From a virus, in the IMG/VR virus record IMGVR_UViG_3300024261_000062, positions 1-41,827 of that record: a stretch of 41,827 bases of DNA; one strand, given 5' to 3'. The position numbers and the translations under genes are program-made. The notes under the pieces were generated by a model. That model was not told the DNA's origin. It worked only from the letters and a program-made list of their open reading frames with translations, and made no database searches. Below, piece after piece: positions 17,361 to 26,508 of this stretch (positions are counted from its first letter, which is position 1; every line of letters starts with the position of its first letter).

Positions 17361-18521
17361 TTATTCTTCTTTTGCTTCTTCGGCAGGTTCTTCATCTGTT
17401 TCAGGGGTTGCTGCAGGATCTACTTTACTCCATAGATCCATAAAACCATTTTTAGTATCTTCATCAAAACGATTGATCGAAAATTCGATCGCTTTCATCT
17501 TGTCTCTGAATACCATATATGAATTACAAATATTTACCAAACGACGTGTTGAGATAATCTCATCAATGCCACCGTCATCATAAGTCCTACGAATTACATC
17601 GGTCCACTGTACTAAGTGATCAACAAATGTTTCATCTTTGACTTCATAATTTGCGAGGATCTTGGTAATAATCTTTTTCTCTGTTGTCGCATTTGGATAA
17701 TCTTGTTCGAACGTTAATGGGAAACGATCAAGGAAAGCTTCATTAAGAATGTTTGTTCCAATGAATCTCCCATCCTCAGATCCTTTTCCTTTAGTATTCG
17801 CCGTCGCAATAATATTGAATCCAGGTGCTGGTTTAACGAGTCTGTTAATCTTCTTCAAGAAGATGTCTCCACCTTCAAGCACTGGTTGTAGACACATGAT
17901 TTTATTTGATGCAAGGTCAATCTCATCAAGAAGAAGAATTGCTCCTCTTTCCATTGCAACGATAACAGGTCCATCTTCCCAAACAGTTTCACCATCTTTA
18001 AGGGTATAGTGACCAAGTAAATCATCCTCATCAGTTTCAATTGTAATATTGACTCGAATTAATTCACGTTTACTTTTTGCTGCTGCTTCGAAAACCTCTT
18101 TGGTTTTCCCCATACCAGAAAGACCAGTAATGAATGTTGGAATGAACATTCCGGAATTTATGATTCTTACAAGTTCTGTAAAATAACCTGCTTTAACATA
18201 ATTAGGATCGGGGGAAGGTACGAATGAAACTTCTTCGCTAACCTTTTTAACTGCCGTCTCATGTTGCACTTCACGTGCATCAATTGCTTTAGGCTTCCGA
18301 TATTGATCGCCCCACTTTGCTTGTGGCATAATTTGTAATGCTTGTCCATAATTGGCAATCGAAAATTGATTTCGGCCAACTCTAAGTTTACTCAAAAAAT
18401 TCTGATTCGGCTCTTTAAGTCCTGCTTCCTCGGCTACTCTATTTACCTCAGATCTCTCAAGCACTTTTGAATCTCCATGTACTTTCTTCCAGGCTTCAAC
18501 TAATTGGTCTCGGTGTGTCAT
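17361..18521 (-). CDS. cobS: MoxR/CobS-like AAA+ ATPase
   Basis: A 386-residue AAA+ ATPase. Walker A is GLSGMGKT, Walker B ILLLDEIDLAS, followed by an NTKGKGSEDGRF segment (sensor 1 and pore loop) and SINRFDEDTK. The family includes CobS of aerobic cobaltochelatase and MoxR chaperones. Its neighbour is a VWA protein, the usual partner. With no other cobalamin gene here, a MoxR-VWA remodelling function is at least as likely as cobalt insertion. It has its own early promoter and an acidic C-terminus (EEPAEEAKEE). Confidence 0.88.
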   Translation of the reverse strand: MTHRDQLVEAWKKVHGDSKVLERSEVNRVAEEAGLKEPNQNFLSKLRVGRNQFSIANYGQALQIMPQAKWGDQYRKPKAIDAREVQHETAVKKVSEEVSFVPSPDPNYVKAGYFTELVRIINSGMFIPTFITGLSGMGKTKEVFEAAAKSKRELIRVNITIETDEDDLLGHYTLKDGETVWEDGPVIVAMERGAILLLDEIDLASNKIMCLQPVLEGGDIFLKKINRLVKPAPGFNIIATANTKGKGSEDGRFIGTNILNEAFLDRFPLTFEQDYPNATTEKKIITKILANYEVKDETFVDHLVQWTDVIRRTYDDGGIDEIISTRRLVNICNSYMVFRDKMKAIEFSINRFDEDTKNGFMDLWSKVDPAATPETDEEPAEEAKEE

Positions 18522-18557
18522 AATCTACTCTCTCTAAGTTATTATTCATTATGATAT

Positions 18558-18586
18558 ATTATACCATAAGTTTGACAAAATGTCAA
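18558..18586 (-). promoter_or_regulatory. Sigma70-like promoter for the CobS-like gene
   Basis: TTGACA (18586-18581), 17-base spacer, TATAAT (18563-18558). Predicted start about 30 bases upstream of the ATG at 18521. The -35 lies inside a short palindrome (TTGACATTTTGTCAA). Confidence 0.9.
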
Positions 18587-18590
18587 CCTT

Positions 18591-18650
18591 TTTGTTTATC
18601 AATGATTTCAACGCGTTCCTTATATCTTGTTGAAATTATTATAAAACAAA
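18591..18650. repeat. Long imperfect inverted repeat between the CobT-like gene and the next promoter
   Basis: Arms AATGATTTCAAC (18601-18612) and GTTGAAATTATT (18629-18640) pair with one mismatch, and TTTGTTTAT/ATAAAACAAA extends the stem outward. It shares ATCAATGATTTCAA with the repeats at 33401-33530. It lies just upstream of the -35, so it may terminate the upstream transcript or bind a regulator. Confidence 0.6.
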
Positions 18651-18656
18651 TTTGCA

Positions 18657-21209
18657 TTATGCTACCATTTCTGCAAATCGATTAAGCAGAACGCGCTTCT
18701 CAAGTTTTCCTTTCTGAAACTTTTTGAATGCACGTGTTATCTGCGCTGTAGTCAACTGCTTATCGGTATCAAGATCAATCTCATCTTCCGTCTGAACTGA
18801 CTTGTTTGCTTTAATCACATACAATTCTGAATATCCTAAGTTCGTACTTATAAAAAATCCGTTCCTATTATAGTCTGATTTTGCATCTGTATATGCATCT
18901 TGGCTGAATGATGATCCTGTTTTTATCCTTTGATCTTTTGATCCTATCCTACCAGCCTGATCTCCACTAGTACAAAGGAAGAATCCAACAACATTCGAAA
19001 ATGTTTTATACTTGTAATACTCAAGTGTATTACGTGTTTCACCCCAACTACTTTTACGTGTCCAATCAAATACTTTTTTTGTTTCGGTATCTACTAACTT
19101 ATTACGAACAGGATCGCCTCCTATTTGATTCTCAATGTTATAAGATCTAATCTTCCCATCTTCCTTGTCCGCTTTCCAATAACTGTGAGCTGAATTTGAT
19201 TCACCATCTGTTAAAATAATTGTATTAACAATATCTAATCTATTATCTTTTTTGAATCTATTTACATTTGGAATACTAAACATGATTGCAGAATTTAATG
19301 GTGTTCCACAAAGACGTGATAATGGAAAATTATATCGATTCGATATAGCGCTCCAATCCCATGTAGATATTTCTTTTTCTTCTCTCATCTTATCCCAAAT
19401 CATCTCTTGCTTGGTCTCTTTAATTACGCGAAGCTTCTTACCATATACATCTGCTTTTATCTTAGCCTGCATTCTTTTTCTTGCTTGATAAGGAGCGTTG
19501 TGAAACTCACTATCACATCGAAGTAAAGAAACAACCAACTGTTCTCTCATATCACGAAAATCTTTTGCTGACATTTTATCTGAAAAGATCTCCACTAATT
19601 GTACCGCTCGGTGATCACCTGCAGATGAAATATTACCAGCTATCTTTTCTTCTAAAGGTCTCTGTGCCTGTCTCACACTTATATCATGTCCATCTTCATC
19701 ATAAGCATAATCTATGAAGGCATATACTTCATGTTTGATTGCACACTTTCTACAAAAGTCTACTAATTGCAACAACTGAATAAATGTTGGAATCATCTTA
19801 TCATGCATCGATCCTGACCAATCACACAACATATATAATCCGTGATTCTTTCCTTCTGGAACGATCGTGACTTTCTTGAAAATATTATCTGAATATTTGT
19901 ATTTGTGAATATCTGTTAAAGATATGATTCCCGAATTAGCAGTCTGTGATCTTTTATATTCCGCTGCTTTCTTCTTCATCTCAAATTCTTTTGCGAGATA
20001 ATTAACAACTGGTTTATTATCCTTATCAACTAATTTCAAATACTCGCGTGCATATTCAAATGGAAGTTGTGATTCGGTTTCATATACCTCCGCCTTCTTT
20101 TCGATTCTGATCTTATGTTCTTTCATCAACTCTTTGTATGTGACAACCAAACCATTGTTTTTGATATTCAGTTTCGGTGAATTAAAATATCGAATTTCGA
20201 TCGCATCTTCATGAACTAATTCTTCTTCATGAGCTCTAAACTCTTTATCAGTAATTGATTGAGGTTCAGGTTTATCCCACGTCCAAGGATCTTCATCGTA
20301 CCATGTATCATCTCCACCTTCTGAACCACCAGCTTGATTTTTTGGAGCAGCTTCTTTTTGAGATTCATCTTTGGTTTGATCTACAGGTGATTCTCCATCT
20401 TCATTTGCTTTCAGTTGTTCTTCTGGACCATCTCCATCTGTTTCAGGACAACTATCAACTGGTGCATCACAATCTTCTTTGCTTACCTGATCTTCGTTTT
20501 CTGGATTTTCCTTATCTGGATTTGGAGGTACAATATCTTGCATATTGTCATTATCATCCCATTCACAATCTTCCTCACAATCCGAATCTTCTTCAGTGTC
20601 CATTTGCATCTGCATTTCATCGAACTGTTGTAACTGTTCTTCTCGATCTGAACACCAATCCCAAAGCTCACCTGTTAATTGCTCTACATCATCCCATGTC
20701 TCAAGATTTTCCATCTCGCGAACAAAATACATTTCCTCTTCAGTGAATCTTACTGCTTCGCGTAATCCACTTTTAAAATGTATATTGAGTTTATCAATCA
20801 GAGGAGCTGTATTGATATCTATTTTATATTTCTTGAATCCCATAAAATCGCGTTCATGCATCAAAACCTGATAACCTGCATGCATTGCTTTTGCAGCACC
20901 ATGATATTTGCGTTTGATCAATTTTTCAATTCTGGCATCTTCGACAATATTTAAAAACCCTTTGTAGTTTGGTCCGAATTCGGAAACCACTTTATGCCAA
21001 CCTTCTGCTGGCGTATATAAGGCGTGTCCAACCTCATGACAAACGAATAAGTCATAGACTTCTCCTTCCATCTCTTTAAGGATTGGAAGAACCAAGGTTC
21101 TTGATTTAGGATCAAATCCTGCGGTAGGAACTTTAGCATGACGGACCGTGATATTCTCGGAAACCATCAACTTAGCTAGGATTGATTTTTGTTCTCGTAG
21201 TTCGCTCAT
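18657..21209 (-). CDS. cobT: CobT-like protein: HExxH peptidase-like N-terminus plus VWA domain
   Basis: An 850-residue protein. The N-terminal part carries CHEVGHALYTP (HExxH, residues 58-62), a metallopeptidase-like motif. Residues about 200-310 are a long acidic low-complexity linker rich in D, E, P and Q. The C-terminal half begins with a VWA domain whose MIDAS motif DWSGS lies near residue 462, with IILTDGESNS as the third metal motif. It pairs with the adjacent MoxR/CobS-like ATPase. Marine phage annotations call this CobT; a chaperone/protease pair is the alternative. It has its own promoter at 21247-21275. Confidence 0.88.
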   Translation of the reverse strand: MSELREQKSILAKLMVSENITVRHAKVPTAGFDPKSRTLVLPILKEMEGEVYDLFVCHEVGHALYTPAEGWHKVVSEFGPNYKGFLNIVEDARIEKLIKRKYHGAAKAMHAGYQVLMHERDFMGFKKYKIDINTAPLIDKLNIHFKSGLREAVRFTEEEMYFVREMENLETWDDVEQLTGELWDWCSDREEQLQQFDEMQMQMDTEEDSDCEEDCEWDDNDNMQDIVPPNPDKENPENEDQVSKEDCDAPVDSCPETDGDGPEEQLKANEDGESPVDQTKDESQKEAAPKNQAGGSEGGDDTWYDEDPWTWDKPEPQSITDKEFRAHEEELVHEDAIEIRYFNSPKLNIKNNGLVVTYKELMKEHKIRIEKKAEVYETESQLPFEYAREYLKLVDKDNKPVVNYLAKEFEMKKKAAEYKRSQTANSGIISLTDIHKYKYSDNIFKKVTIVPEGKNHGLYMLCDWSGSMHDKMIPTFIQLLQLVDFCRKCAIKHEVYAFIDYAYDEDGHDISVRQAQRPLEEKIAGNISSAGDHRAVQLVEIFSDKMSAKDFRDMREQLVVSLLRCDSEFHNAPYQARKRMQAKIKADVYGKKLRVIKETKQEMIWDKMREEKEISTWDWSAISNRYNFPLSRLCGTPLNSAIMFSIPNVNRFKKDNRLDIVNTIILTDGESNSAHSYWKADKEDGKIRSYNIENQIGGDPVRNKLVDTETKKVFDWTRKSSWGETRNTLEYYKYKTFSNVVGFFLCTSGDQAGRIGSKDQRIKTGSSFSQDAYTDAKSDYNRNGFFISTNLGYSELYVIKANKSVQTEDEIDLDTDKQLTTAQITRAFKKFQKGKLEKRVLLNRFAEMVA

Positions 21210-21246
21210 GTTTCTCTCTCGTTCGCGTTTCTTATTCTGTACCTAT

Positions 21247-21275
21247 ATTATATCACAACTAGACCAAAATGTCAA
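21247..21275 (-). promoter_or_regulatory. Sigma70-like promoter for the CobT-like gene
   Basis: TTGACA (21275-21270), 17-base spacer, TATAAT (21252-21247), about 30 bases before the ATG at 21209, with GAGAGAGA as ribosome site. Confidence 0.9.
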
Positions 21276-21285
21276 CAGAAATGAT

Positions 21286-21334
21286 CATCAATGAATACAA
21301 TGGGTTAGACCCAATCGCTTTGATATCATTGATG
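21286..21334. repeat. Nested inverted repeat (hairpin element) upstream of the CobT promoter
   Basis: Outer arms CATCAATGA (21286-21294) and TCATTGATG (21326-21334) and an inner TGGGT/ACCCA hairpin (21301-21313). On the plus strand a run of eight T follows (21335-21342), as in an intrinsic terminator for antisense transcripts. The outer arm and GATATCATTG are shared with the repeats near 33.4 kb. The rest of the 175-base gap is AT-rich with no gene. Confidence 0.65.
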
Positions 21335-21385
21335 TTTTTTTTGAATTTTTTTTGAATAAAGATATTCTATAAATTATAAAGTAGT

Positions 21386-22294
21386 TTATGCTTCTTTTCC
21401 ATTTAAAGCTCCGTAAAATTCATTATGTTTTAATAAGTATTGATTTAAAACTTCATGTTGTTTCTTTTCCCCTAAGTGTCCTTTGTATAGGGCATACTCG
21501 TGATATATAATTCTATTGGCATCTTCACGAGACATAGTTTTTGAATAATATTCAACTAACCAATCATATATAGTTAATTTCCAATCCACCTGGTTTGTTA
21601 AATTTTTACCTGTTAGAAACTCTTCTACGAATATTGGAACTTTATTTTCTACTTCAATTAAAGCTTGATCAACATGAGTTGGACCGTGCTTATAAGTAGG
21701 CACCCACAACATAGAGAAAAAATGTTTAAATAATTTCTTATACATATTTCGACAATTATAAAATGTCTCTGCCATCTCATTAAAGTATTCATTATCTATA
21801 AGAGCATCTAATATAACTTGAGGTAATTCATTTGCATTTACTTTTGTGCCATCAAGATCTAATCCCATGCGGCTATCCCAATGGGGTCCTACCTGAACAC
21901 ATTTTCTTTCTACAACATAATTCTTTACAGAAAGACTTTTCATCTTTTGTTGATGTAGAAAGAAGTTTCCTTTTCTACCTGTGCGGAACCATGAATCTAA
22001 TGTACCATCATACTTCTTTGATTTTCTTTCTATTGTCAAAGGATACATTTGACGTTGTGTTGTAAATTGAAGGATCACCATTTCATAATCTTCAACAAGG
22101 CAAGTCCTCAAAGCAGCTTCCATATTATTCTGCCCACCTCCTGGCGATGCAAATAGATGGATCTCATGTTGAGGAAATTTCCTTGCTAATTGACGAGGCC
22201 AACCTTTCCAAGCATCAAATCCACCTGATTTATTAAGGAGACCTGATTGGCTTACACCAGCACTATGAGAGCATCCAATTATTCCAACTTTCAT
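21386..22294 (-). CDS. SGNH-hydrolase-like protein
   Basis: A 302-residue protein opening GIIGCSHSAG, where the serine of GCSHS would be the block I nucleophile, and continuing with ASPGGGQNNMEAAL, resembling the Gly/Asn oxyanion blocks. The region VDQALIEVENK onward is helical, and the expected C-terminal D-x-x-H is not clear to me. AAAGGA precedes the ATG. It lies at the downstream end of a cluster with a carbamoyltransferase and an acyltransferase, so action on acylated or carbamoylated glycans is plausible inference. Confidence 0.65.
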   Translation of the reverse strand: MKVGIIGCSHSAGVSQSGLLNKSGGFDAWKGWPRQLARKFPQHEIHLFASPGGGQNNMEAALRTCLVEDYEMVILQFTTQRQMYPLTIERKSKKYDGTLDSWFRTGRKGNFFLHQQKMKSLSVKNYVVERKCVQVGPHWDSRMGLDLDGTKVNANELPQVILDALIDNEYFNEMAETFYNCRNMYKKLFKHFFSMLWVPTYKHGPTHVDQALIEVENKVPIFVEEFLTGKNLTNQVDWKLTIYDWLVEYYSKTMSREDANRIIYHEYALYKGHLGEKKQHEVLNQYLLKHNEFYGALNGKEA

Positions 22295-22751
22295 AATCCT
22301 TTATATGTCCATGGTTAAAATTAGTAAAAACTTTTTTATAGTAAGGTAAAGTTTTTAAAAATTTATTATATTCAATTTCCCAAAATTCATGATTACAATA
22401 ATATTCCAAAAAAGGTTTCCAATGAAGACTCTTTTTAATTTTTACGTTTTTATTTCTCATTAATATTTTACTACCTTGAGGTCCTTCTACTTCAGATAAT
22501 GTCTTCTTACCTTCAGCATGTTCTCTATCTCTGGGATATATTTTATCTTCATCAAACCCTATGCTCTTATGAAAATCCTGATATATCAAATATACAGAAA
22601 TATCAGAACCCCTCTCTTCGAAACATTTGCGAATCAAATGTTCTTGATAATCAAACCCCAATTCTTTATCATCATACATACCATCAAGATGATGCTGTCT
22701 TAACATAAAACTTAATCGTTCTGCAGGTCCGATTAATACTTTTTCAATCAT
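22263..22751 (-). CDS. Hypothetical protein (162 aa)
   Basis: Begins MIEKVLIGPAERLSFMLRQHHLDGM and ends by overlapping the SGNH-like gene by 32 bases. The composition is rich in lysine and aromatic residues, with no membrane segment and no clear catalytic motif. Because it is coupled to the SGNH-like protein it probably takes part in the same modification step. No family recognised. Confidence 0.72.
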   Translation of the reverse strand: MIEKVLIGPAERLSFMLRQHHLDGMYDDKELGFDYQEHLIRKCFEERGSDISVYLIYQDFHKSIGFDEDKIYPRDREHAEGKKTLSEVEGPQGSKILMRNKNVKIKKSLHWKPFLEYYCNHEFWEIEYNKFLKTLPYYKKVFTNFNHGHIKDYESWNNWMLS

Positions 22752-22824
22752 ATATAAATGGATCTAAATCTTGTTTCTTTTTACCAAAAATCTTTTCTTT
22801 AATTTTAAGAAAGAACAGTAACAC
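22744..22824 (-). CDS. Possible small protein downstream of the carbamoyltransferase (26 aa)
   Basis: A reading frame starting GTG at 22824 (LLFFLKIKEKIFGKKK) and ending DLDPFIYD. It overlaps both neighbours by 8-20 bases and AAGAG lies upstream. Hydrophobic start, basic middle and an acidic DPFIYD tail resemble small hypothetical proteins I remember from T4-like phages, but the evidence is thin. It could instead be a non-coding spacer. Confidence 0.35.
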   Translation of the reverse strand: MLLFFLKIKEKIFGKKKQDLDPFIYD

Positions 22825-24253
22825 CCGTTCTCTTAGTGAAAGCTTCGGCGTCTTCTCTTGTGTTGACAATTGGTTGCCCTTTTACATTTAAGGAAGTGTT
22901 TAACAATACAGGACATCCTGTTATTTCCTTCCAAAGTTTTAATAATGTTATATGAGGTTCTGAATCAACAACTTGCAATCTTGATGTTCCATCTAAATGA
23001 ACAACACCAGGATATTTCTGTTTAAATTCTTCTGTTGCTGATAATGCACAACTCATATAAGGTGAATGAAATCCACCATTAAAATATTGTGCCACGTCTT
23101 CAGGTAATATCATCGGAGCAAAAGGTCTGAACTGTTCTCTACCCTTTGTTTCATTTATTTTTTGTTTTATTTTTTTATCAGTAGGATCTCCGAAGAGTGT
23201 TCTATTACCTAAAGCACGTGGTCCGAATTCACATCTTCCGTTTGCTACTCCAACTACTCGATCGATCATCAAGTGTTCAATTATTTCTTTGATCGGATAT
23301 GGTCCTTGTATATCATAACCAAGATAAGGAGTAGGACTAATATGGTTTCTTGTTCTTGCAAGAATACATCCAATAGCTGATCCAGAGTCACCTGGATTAG
23401 CTGGTATATAGATGTTAGAAAAATAATCAGATAATAATCTATTGGCACTAACATTTAAAGCACATCCTCCCACAAATACTATATTTCCATTATTTAATTT
23501 ATGAGTACTTAACTCTTTTAATATTTTACGAAACTCTTCTTCGTAAACATGTTGTGCGGCAGTGGGCACATCCTCAGGATGGATTTCTGGTTTCACATTC
23601 CACTCTGGAATATTTTTACATCCTTTATGCCAGGTCATATTTTTTGTTTCCCAACAATCTCTAATTCTATTTACTACTACATCATAAGGATATGATTGTC
23701 TAGCAGCAGCCCCCATCATAATATATTCTTCTTCATTAGGCTTCCAACCTGAGTACTGTGTCAATGCTGAATACATTAATCCTAACGACTTAGGATATTT
23801 CCAGTTCCATAATTTTTTAAATTTATGATCTTTAACATGCCAAGCAGTTAATGTTTCCCATTCTCCTATAGCATCAATACATAATACCATGCATTTAGTA
23901 AAAGGTGATGTATAATAACCATATGCCGCATGTGACCTATGATGTGGGGTATACTTCATCTTATAACGTTTAGTATTATATGGATGTGGCAACACAGGTG
24001 GCTTCCAGGCAGGCTTCTGTCCAGCATACCATCTTCGAGAAATCTTTATACGAGGATCTTCATAAAAATAAATTTTATCTGGTTCATCATATTCTTCTCT
24101 CACATAGTCTAACAAGCTTAAAGGTATTTGAGGATCATTCTTTTTTCTAGAAAATCTTTCAGCGTCGGTTGCAAATATCACCTCTTGTTTCACACTATCA
24201 TAAACAGCTAAGGCACCGTCATGTGATCCACAAGTAATACCCCAATATATCAT
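22805..24253 (-). CDS. Carbamoyltransferase (NodU/CmcH/TobZ family)
   Basis: A 482-residue enzyme that makes carbamoyl-adenylate and transfers the carbamoyl group to a hydroxyl, usually of a sugar. The opening GITCGSHDGALAVYD and HHRSHAAYGYYTSPF give the metal-binding histidines of the Kae1-like domain; GGCALNVSANR follows; the C-terminal domain has GRCEFGPRALGNRTLFGDP and GCPVLLNTSLN. It appears intact. The gene starts 4 bases inside the previous SGNH gene. It is known in marine T4-like phages; the substrate here is unknown. Confidence 0.93.
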   Translation of the reverse strand: MIYWGITCGSHDGALAVYDSVKQEVIFATDAERFSRKKNDPQIPLSLLDYVREEYDEPDKIYFYEDPRIKISRRWYAGQKPAWKPPVLPHPYNTKRYKMKYTPHHRSHAAYGYYTSPFTKCMVLCIDAIGEWETLTAWHVKDHKFKKLWNWKYPKSLGLMYSALTQYSGWKPNEEEYIMMGAAARQSYPYDVVVNRIRDCWETKNMTWHKGCKNIPEWNVKPEIHPEDVPTAAQHVYEEEFRKILKELSTHKLNNGNIVFVGGCALNVSANRLLSDYFSNIYIPANPGDSGSAIGCILARTRNHISPTPYLGYDIQGPYPIKEIIEHLMIDRVVGVANGRCEFGPRALGNRTLFGDPTDKKIKQKINETKGREQFRPFAPMILPEDVAQYFNGGFHSPYMSCALSATEEFKQKYPGVVHLDGTSRLQVVDSEPHITLLKLWKEITGCPVLLNTSLNVKGQPIVNTREDAEAFTKRTGVTVLS

Positions 24254-24942
24254 ATCACGTTCTCATTAAATATTATATCATTCACAGGTTCATTATTAAA
24301 CAACCTCTTTATATAGGATGATAAATTTTTATGATTCTCTTCTGTAAAATGATTTGATCTCCAATCTTTAAATGAAGGATCATAACCGGACTTTATCTCT
24401 GCGCGAGATATATCCATTAATGTTATGTCAGGTATAATAAATTTTTCTGTATTTTCTATTTCCACAGGGGCATATAAATCTCTATTATGTGAAGTGGAGA
24501 AATATATAACCTTTTCATATTGTTCTGATAAAGCCTTTAATACACATCTAGCCTTTGTTGCTTTGTGATAGTCCTTATAATTTATATGAAAATATTCTAT
24601 AAACTTTTTATGTTGATTAAGGTATGTCATTTGAGGTGATGAAAGCCATTTATCATTTTCCCACTCTTTCATATCATCAAATAGAACCGCACCTGCATGA
24701 CCAGGATATTGTAAGAACTCAAAATGAAATCTTCTTGGAATAGATTCGATATAAATTACTTTACCTTCTCTATGATTATGCCCTTCAAGAAAAATATTCA
24801 AAGACCAATCAATACTAGAACCCGCTAAACCAAAAACAAATGAAGGCTCATCTAAAAGATTGAACCATCTTTTTTCTGATGATATTCCTCCACCTTTTCC
24901 ATTGAGAGGATCACAATATGAATCACCGAATACGTGTATCAT
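24250..24942 (-). CDS. SGNH/GDSL-like hydrolase
   Basis: A 230-residue protein starting MIHVFGDSYCDPLNG, with the GDS nucleophile block, GLAGSSIDWSLN as the Gly block, and DWRSNHFTEENH near the C-terminus supplying the D-x-x-H pair. This is the pattern of esterases and deacylases acting on lipids or sugar O-acyl groups. It overlaps the genes on both sides by 4 and 20 bases, so it is tightly coupled with the carbamoyltransferase. Confidence 0.75.
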   Translation of the reverse strand: MIHVFGDSYCDPLNGKGGGISSEKRWFNLLDEPSFVFGLAGSSIDWSLNIFLEGHNHREGKVIYIESIPRRFHFEFLQYPGHAGAVLFDDMKEWENDKWLSSPQMTYLNQHKKFIEYFHINYKDYHKATKARCVLKALSEQYEKVIYFSTSHNRDLYAPVEIENTEKFIIPDITLMDISRAEIKSGYDPSFKDWRSNHFTEENHKNLSSYIKRLFNNEPVNDIIFNENVI

Positions 24943-25642
24943 GTACTTTAAAATGAGAGCAATCGTGTTCGTGATTATTAGTATTCATATTATATGATAA
25001 ATCAATACCTGTAAATGAACTCATATCATCAACAAATACTTTATTTCTAACATGGAGTCTATAGGCCCAATCAGTTCTAACCTCTCTATACATATCCCAA
25101 CTTTCTCTTTGAGTTGTATCGAGATTAAAGATCCATCTCTTATCATTAATACGTATTATATGTAATCTGAACTTGTGCAACGGTATAGATTTATTATACA
25201 TCTTATGTTGCCAATTACCTATTTCTGTGGAAACTGCTGAATAGAATAATTCAGATGGTGGTTTATATGCCTTCTCAAATCTTATAGTATCTATTTCATC
25301 TGGATGATATTGGGTTACTACATTATCTTCTTCAACATAAATCGTTGCTTTATCATACTCACAAATATCTATGCACCAGCCAGTTGGTGTAGCCGGTTGT
25401 AACCAGTCTCCATTTCTCCATATTCCATCTAACGGTTTAAAAAACCATGCTTCATTGGGAACACCGAGCTTATCTCTAGGAGGATGTTCTTCATCAAAAA
25501 TATTATCACTTCTAAGATCAGGTAGATTCCAAGAAAAATCAAATAGCATTTTTCTCGGCTTCTCTTTCCAATAATCATAAGCCGCTTCGGTCAATTTCCA
25601 AGTTGATACTGTACCGCCTGGACCATTAAGAAATATTTCCAT
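24923..25642 (-). CDS. Hypothetical protein (239 aa)
   Basis: Rich in tryptophan and tyrosine, with alternating beta-like stretches (KATIYVEEDNVVTQYHPDE, FRLHIIRINDKRWIFNLD). Starts MEIFLNGPGGTVSTWKL and ends in a histidine-rich tail (NNHEHDCSHFKVHD). No motif that I recognise. Its coupling to the downstream SGNH gene places it in the modification cluster. Confidence 0.72.
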   Translation of the reverse strand: MEIFLNGPGGTVSTWKLTEAAYDYWKEKPRKMLFDFSWNLPDLRSDNIFDEEHPPRDKLGVPNEAWFFKPLDGIWRNGDWLQPATPTGWCIDICEYDKATIYVEEDNVVTQYHPDEIDTIRFEKAYKPPSELFYSAVSTEIGNWQHKMYNKSIPLHKFRLHIIRINDKRWIFNLDTTQRESWDMYREVRTDWAYRLHVRNKVFVDDMSSFTGIDLSYNMNTNNHEHDCSHFKVHDTRIR

Positions 25643-25667
25643 TAGAACTGTTCTTTTTATCTTTCTA

Positions 25668-25907
25668 TTAGTTTAAATAAAAACTATCAATATCTCTCCC
25701 AGCACATTCAGGAGATAGTTCACCCATCTTTTCTATAATGGAATGTAATTTATCTACATCATTTTTATTTTTGGAAAAGAACTGGGATGATTTATAATTA
25801 TTTTTTTGTAGATACTCTTTGCATTCTCTTAATTCATGTAATTCAAACACAGTTGTATCCACACACAATTTATCGTCTACAATAGATAAAAACGCTTCTT
25901 TGTTCAT
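25668..25907 (-). CDS. Hypothetical small protein (79 aa)
   Basis: I start it at 25907 (MNKEAFLSIV), one base after the preceding stop; the longer reading from 25958 would overlap the LpxA-like gene by 50 bases. Charged and helical, with two cysteines (one in PECAGRD). No ribosome site is obvious, so translation probably depends on coupling. Unknown function. Confidence 0.6.
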   Translation of the reverse strand: MNKEAFLSIVDDKLCVDTTVFELHELRECKEYLQKNNYKSSQFFSKNKNDVDKLHSIIEKMGELSPECAGRDIDSFYLN

Positions 25908-25908
25908 A

Positions 25909-26508
25909 TTAGTATTTAGATCTTTCTTCGATAATACTTTGTCTTCTTTCATCTTCACCTTTCATATCCTCTACAGCAAGACCGTTTCGCTGTAAACCAA
26001 CTTCATTATACTTTTTAAATCTTGCTGGGACTCCATACCACAATGTACCACATTTAATATCAGCTCCCTTAGGTACGATAGAACCCATACCTAACATACA
26101 ATATGAACCTATAACTTGGAACTGATGTATTGATACACTATAACCTATATTTGTATTTTCCATAACATATACGTGCCCACCAAAAGCTGCATTATTACTA
26201 ATGATACAATTTGATTCAACATAACAATCATGTGCTATGTTAGAATTAATCATCAAATAACAATTATCTTCTATAGCTGTTAACTTTGACCATTCAGTTG
26301 GCATATTTACAGAAACAGATTCTCTGAATATATTATTATCTCCAATAGAAATAACACCTGTAGATTTATCTCTAATACTTTGAGCATCTGTACCGATACA
26401 AGTATAAGCTCCTATAATATTATTTTCACCCATCTCAACAACGTCCCAATTAATAAGAGCTGTCTTATGTATTTTATTTGAACCTACATAATACCAATCG
26501 CTAGTCAT
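25909..26508 (-). CDS. LpxA-like hexapeptide acyltransferase
   Basis: A 199-residue left-handed beta-helix protein. The repeating hexapeptides (e.g. IGAYTCIGTDAQ, VYVMENTNIGYSVSIHQ, IGSYCMLGMGSIV) follow the UDP-GlcNAc O-acyltransferase pattern, and HDCYVESNCIISNNAAFGGHV contains the catalytic-type histidine. The LpxA C-terminal helical domain is mostly missing, so it is shorter than LpxA (262). Possible reactions are acylation of a nucleotide sugar or O-acetylation. It overlaps the adjacent transferase gene by 4 bases. Confidence 0.85.
   Translation of the reverse strand: MTSDWYYVGSNKIHKTALINWDVVEMGENNIIGAYTCIGTDAQSIRDKSTGVISIGDNNIFRESVSVNMPTEWSKLTAIEDNCYLMINSNIAHDCYVESNCIISNNAAFGGHVYVMENTNIGYSVSIHQFQVIGSYCMLGMGSIVPKGADIKCGTLWYGVPARFKKYNEVGLQRNGLAVEDMKGEDERRQSIIEERSKY

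Noticed and set aside
20255-20871. Long plus-strand frames rich in H, L and S
   Set aside because: They are the antisense of the acidic linker of the CobT-like gene; composition is a by-product of D/E codons.
22263-22824. Frameshift at the end of the carbamoyltransferase
   Set aside because: The annotated C-terminus is a normal end for the family, and the second frame has its own possible start; no need for a frameshift.
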